DNA from: Corallococcus macrosporus
Lineage (GTDB): Bacteria; Myxococcota; Myxococcia; Myxococcales; Myxococcaceae
Assembly: GCF_017302985.1 (NCBI RefSeq)
Contig: NZ_JAFIMU010000013.1
Coordinates: forward strand, 310,001 to 374,000
Length of the DNA: 64,000 nucleotides
Reading direction: 5' to 3'
This document shows positions 62,851 through 64,000 of this stretch, in pieces (positions within the stretch are counted from its first letter, which is position 1; every line of letters begins with the position of its first letter). Under the pieces are notes generated by a model. The model had not been told where the DNA came from and searched no databases. It saw nothing but the letters and a program-made list of their open reading frames with translations. The position numbers were made by a program, and so were the translations under genes.

Positions 62851-63891
62851 ATGCCCATGCCCAAATTCCTGTCAGTGCACGGCGCCGCCGCCGCGGTCCT
62901 GTTGTGCGCCCTGCCCGCCTGGGCCCAGTCCGCCCTGCCCGGCTTCGAATTGGAACACCTGGAGCTCAACCCCGGCCGGGGCACCGCGGTGATGCGCAAC
63001 GGCGAACTGCTGGTGCCCGGCGGCATGAGCGTGGGGCTCGTGGGCCAGTACCAGCAGCTGCCGCTCGTGCTCCTCAATGGCGAGCGCCGCCTGGAAGCCG
63101 TGCGCAACCGCGCCTCATCCGTCCTGGCGGGCAGCTACGGTGTGCTGCCGTGGCTGGAGGTGGGTGCGCAGGTGCCCGTGGTGCTGTGGCAGCAGGGAGA
63201 TGATCCCGCGCCCCTGGGCCTGACGCCGCTGGCCACCCAGGGCCTGGGCACCCCGGAGGTGCAGGCGCGCCTGGGGCTGCTGTCGCGCCGCGACGAACAC
63301 CCCGTGGACCTCTCCATGGACCTGGGCCTGGGCCTTCCCATTGGCAGCGCGGCGGTGCTGGGCCGGGACTCCGGCCTGCGCGTGCGCGCCCTGGCCGCCA
63401 TGGGCACGCAGGTGGGGTTCCTCAAGCCGGCGCTGGAGGCCGGCGTGCTCCTGCGCTCGCGCAACCCGCTCTCCGCGCCAAGCGCCTCCGGACAGGCCCT
63501 GGAGTTCCGCCTGGGCGCCGGGGTGACGACAGCCGGCCAGGGACTGCGTGGCGAGCTGGCGGTGAAGGCCGCCTTCGCCGCGGACATGGACCAGCCCGCG
63601 GTGGAGGTGCTCGGCGGCGGGCGCATCCCCCTGTCGGAAGGCCTGGAGCTCCACGCGCTGGCGGGCCCCGGCCTGGGACGCACGCCGGGCACGCCCATCG
63701 CCCGGGTGCTCCTGGGCGTGACGTTCCGCCAGGAGCCGCCGCCCAGGATGGAGGTGCTCCCGGAGCCCGTGCCCCAGCTGCGCCTGGAGGAGTTCCAGAA
63801 GCAGCCGGAGTACGTCCCGGACACGAGCGTGGAGCCGGTGCCCACCCGCGAGCTGCTCCCCCCGGAACCCGCGCCGCGGTCCTCCCCATGA
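62851..63891 (+). CDS. Outer-membrane beta-barrel-type protein
   Basis: A 346-residue secreted protein. A signal peptide (MPMPKFLSVHG, hydrophobic core AAAAVLLCALPAWA) ends near residue 25. The mature part has alternating strands typical of outer-membrane barrels: MSVGLVGQYQQLPLVLL, GVLPWLEVGAQVPVVLW, LRVRALAAMGTQVGFLKPAL, ELAVKAAFAADMDQPAVEVL. The last 50 residues are Pro/Glu-rich (EPVPQLRLEEFQKQPEYVPD). Myxobacterial relatives often carry an OmpA peptidoglycan-binding end, but none is seen here. I chose the first of two ATGs (62851, 62857). The stop overlaps the next start (ATGA). Confidence 0.75.
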   Translation: MPMPKFLSVHGAAAAVLLCALPAWAQSALPGFELEHLELNPGRGTAVMRNGELLVPGGMSVGLVGQYQQLPLVLLNGERRLEAVRNRASSVLAGSYGVLPWLEVGAQVPVVLWQQGDDPAPLGLTPLATQGLGTPEVQARLGLLSRRDEHPVDLSMDLGLGLPIGSAAVLGRDSGLRVRALAAMGTQVGFLKPALEAGVLLRSRNPLSAPSASGQALEFRLGAGVTTAGQGLRGELAVKAAFAADMDQPAVEVLGGGRIPLSEGLELHALAGPGLGRTPGTPIARVLLGVTFRQEPPPRMEVLPEPVPQLRLEEFQKQPEYVPDTSVEPVPTRELLPPEPAPRSSP

Positions 63892-64000
63892 CCTTCGAGC
63901 CACGCGTCGTGCTCGCCGCGTTCGACGGCACCCAGCCGCCTCCGGACAGCGTGCCCGCGTGGCTCGCGCGAAGCTGGGAGGATCCGGACGGCTTCGCCGC
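63888..64000 (+). CDS. Partial hypothetical protein at the window edge
   Basis: The first 37 residues of a gene coupled to the barrel gene (ATGA overlap). The visible part is MTFEPRVVLAAFDGTQPPPD followed by a Trp-containing segment. Too short to assign. Confidence 0.5.
   Translation, partial: MTFEPRVVLAAFDGTQPPPDSVPAWLARSWEDPDGFA

Overview
The window is very GC-rich with strong third-position G/C bias. It carries a polyketide synthase, a Ser/Thr kinase with an anti-sigma-type zinc finger, a sigma-like factor and a multi-PAS histidine kinase. Together these point to a large-genome myxobacterium (Corallococcus/Myxococcus-like); the organism is an inference. No tRNA, rRNA, CRISPR array or insertion sequence was seen.

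Layout. (1) 1-1650, minus: the 5' part of a polyketide synthase, cut by the window edge. (2) 1943-9145, plus: an amidohydrolase, a collagen-like lipoprotein, a sigma-70-like factor, a beta-propeller lipoprotein, a membrane Ser/Thr kinase with a propeller sensor half, and a small Cys-rich secreted protein. (3) 9225-10370, minus: iron superoxide dismutase and a flavin reductase. (4) 10496-24797, plus: one arm of an extracellular contractile injection system (eCIS; Afp/PVC/MAC family). It holds an AAA+ ATPase with a fused Pvc16/DUF4255-like tail, a 2671-residue multidomain putative payload, a zinc-ribbon protein, two further proteins (one ending in a degenerate sulfatase-modifying-factor-like domain), and an AT-richer gene with deaminase motifs. 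(5) 59926-24815, minus: a tightly coupled run of 24 genes, the structural arm of the same eCIS. In transcription order it holds an unknown 652-residue protein, sheath, two tube proteins, a chaperone-like protein, a tube adaptor, LysM, a gpD/gp27-like hub, gp25, two baseplate J proteins, a tail-I protein, a DUF6519/beta-helix giant, a gpV-type spike and several unknown accessory proteins. (6) 60370-64000, plus: a PAS histidine kinase, an outer-membrane-type protein and the start of one more gene.

How it fits together. The two eCIS arms converge at about 24.8 kb, so the locus spans about 49 kb. The structural arm supplies sheath, tube, baseplate, spike and fibre-like parts. The forward arm supplies the assembly ATPase and candidate cargo. 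The giant protein has four annexin-like repeats, a hydrophobic block, a PD-(D/E)xK-like motif and a C-terminal HExxH motif, so it looks like a polymorphic-toxin-type payload.

Two unusual DNA structures sit inside the structural operon. One is a 71-73 bp tandem repeat with a perfect 15-bp palindrome, lying inside a small coupled reading frame. The other is a 96-98 bp tandem duplication of a gene boundary, between the gp25 and baseplate J genes. All functions come from reading motifs by eye; no database search was run.
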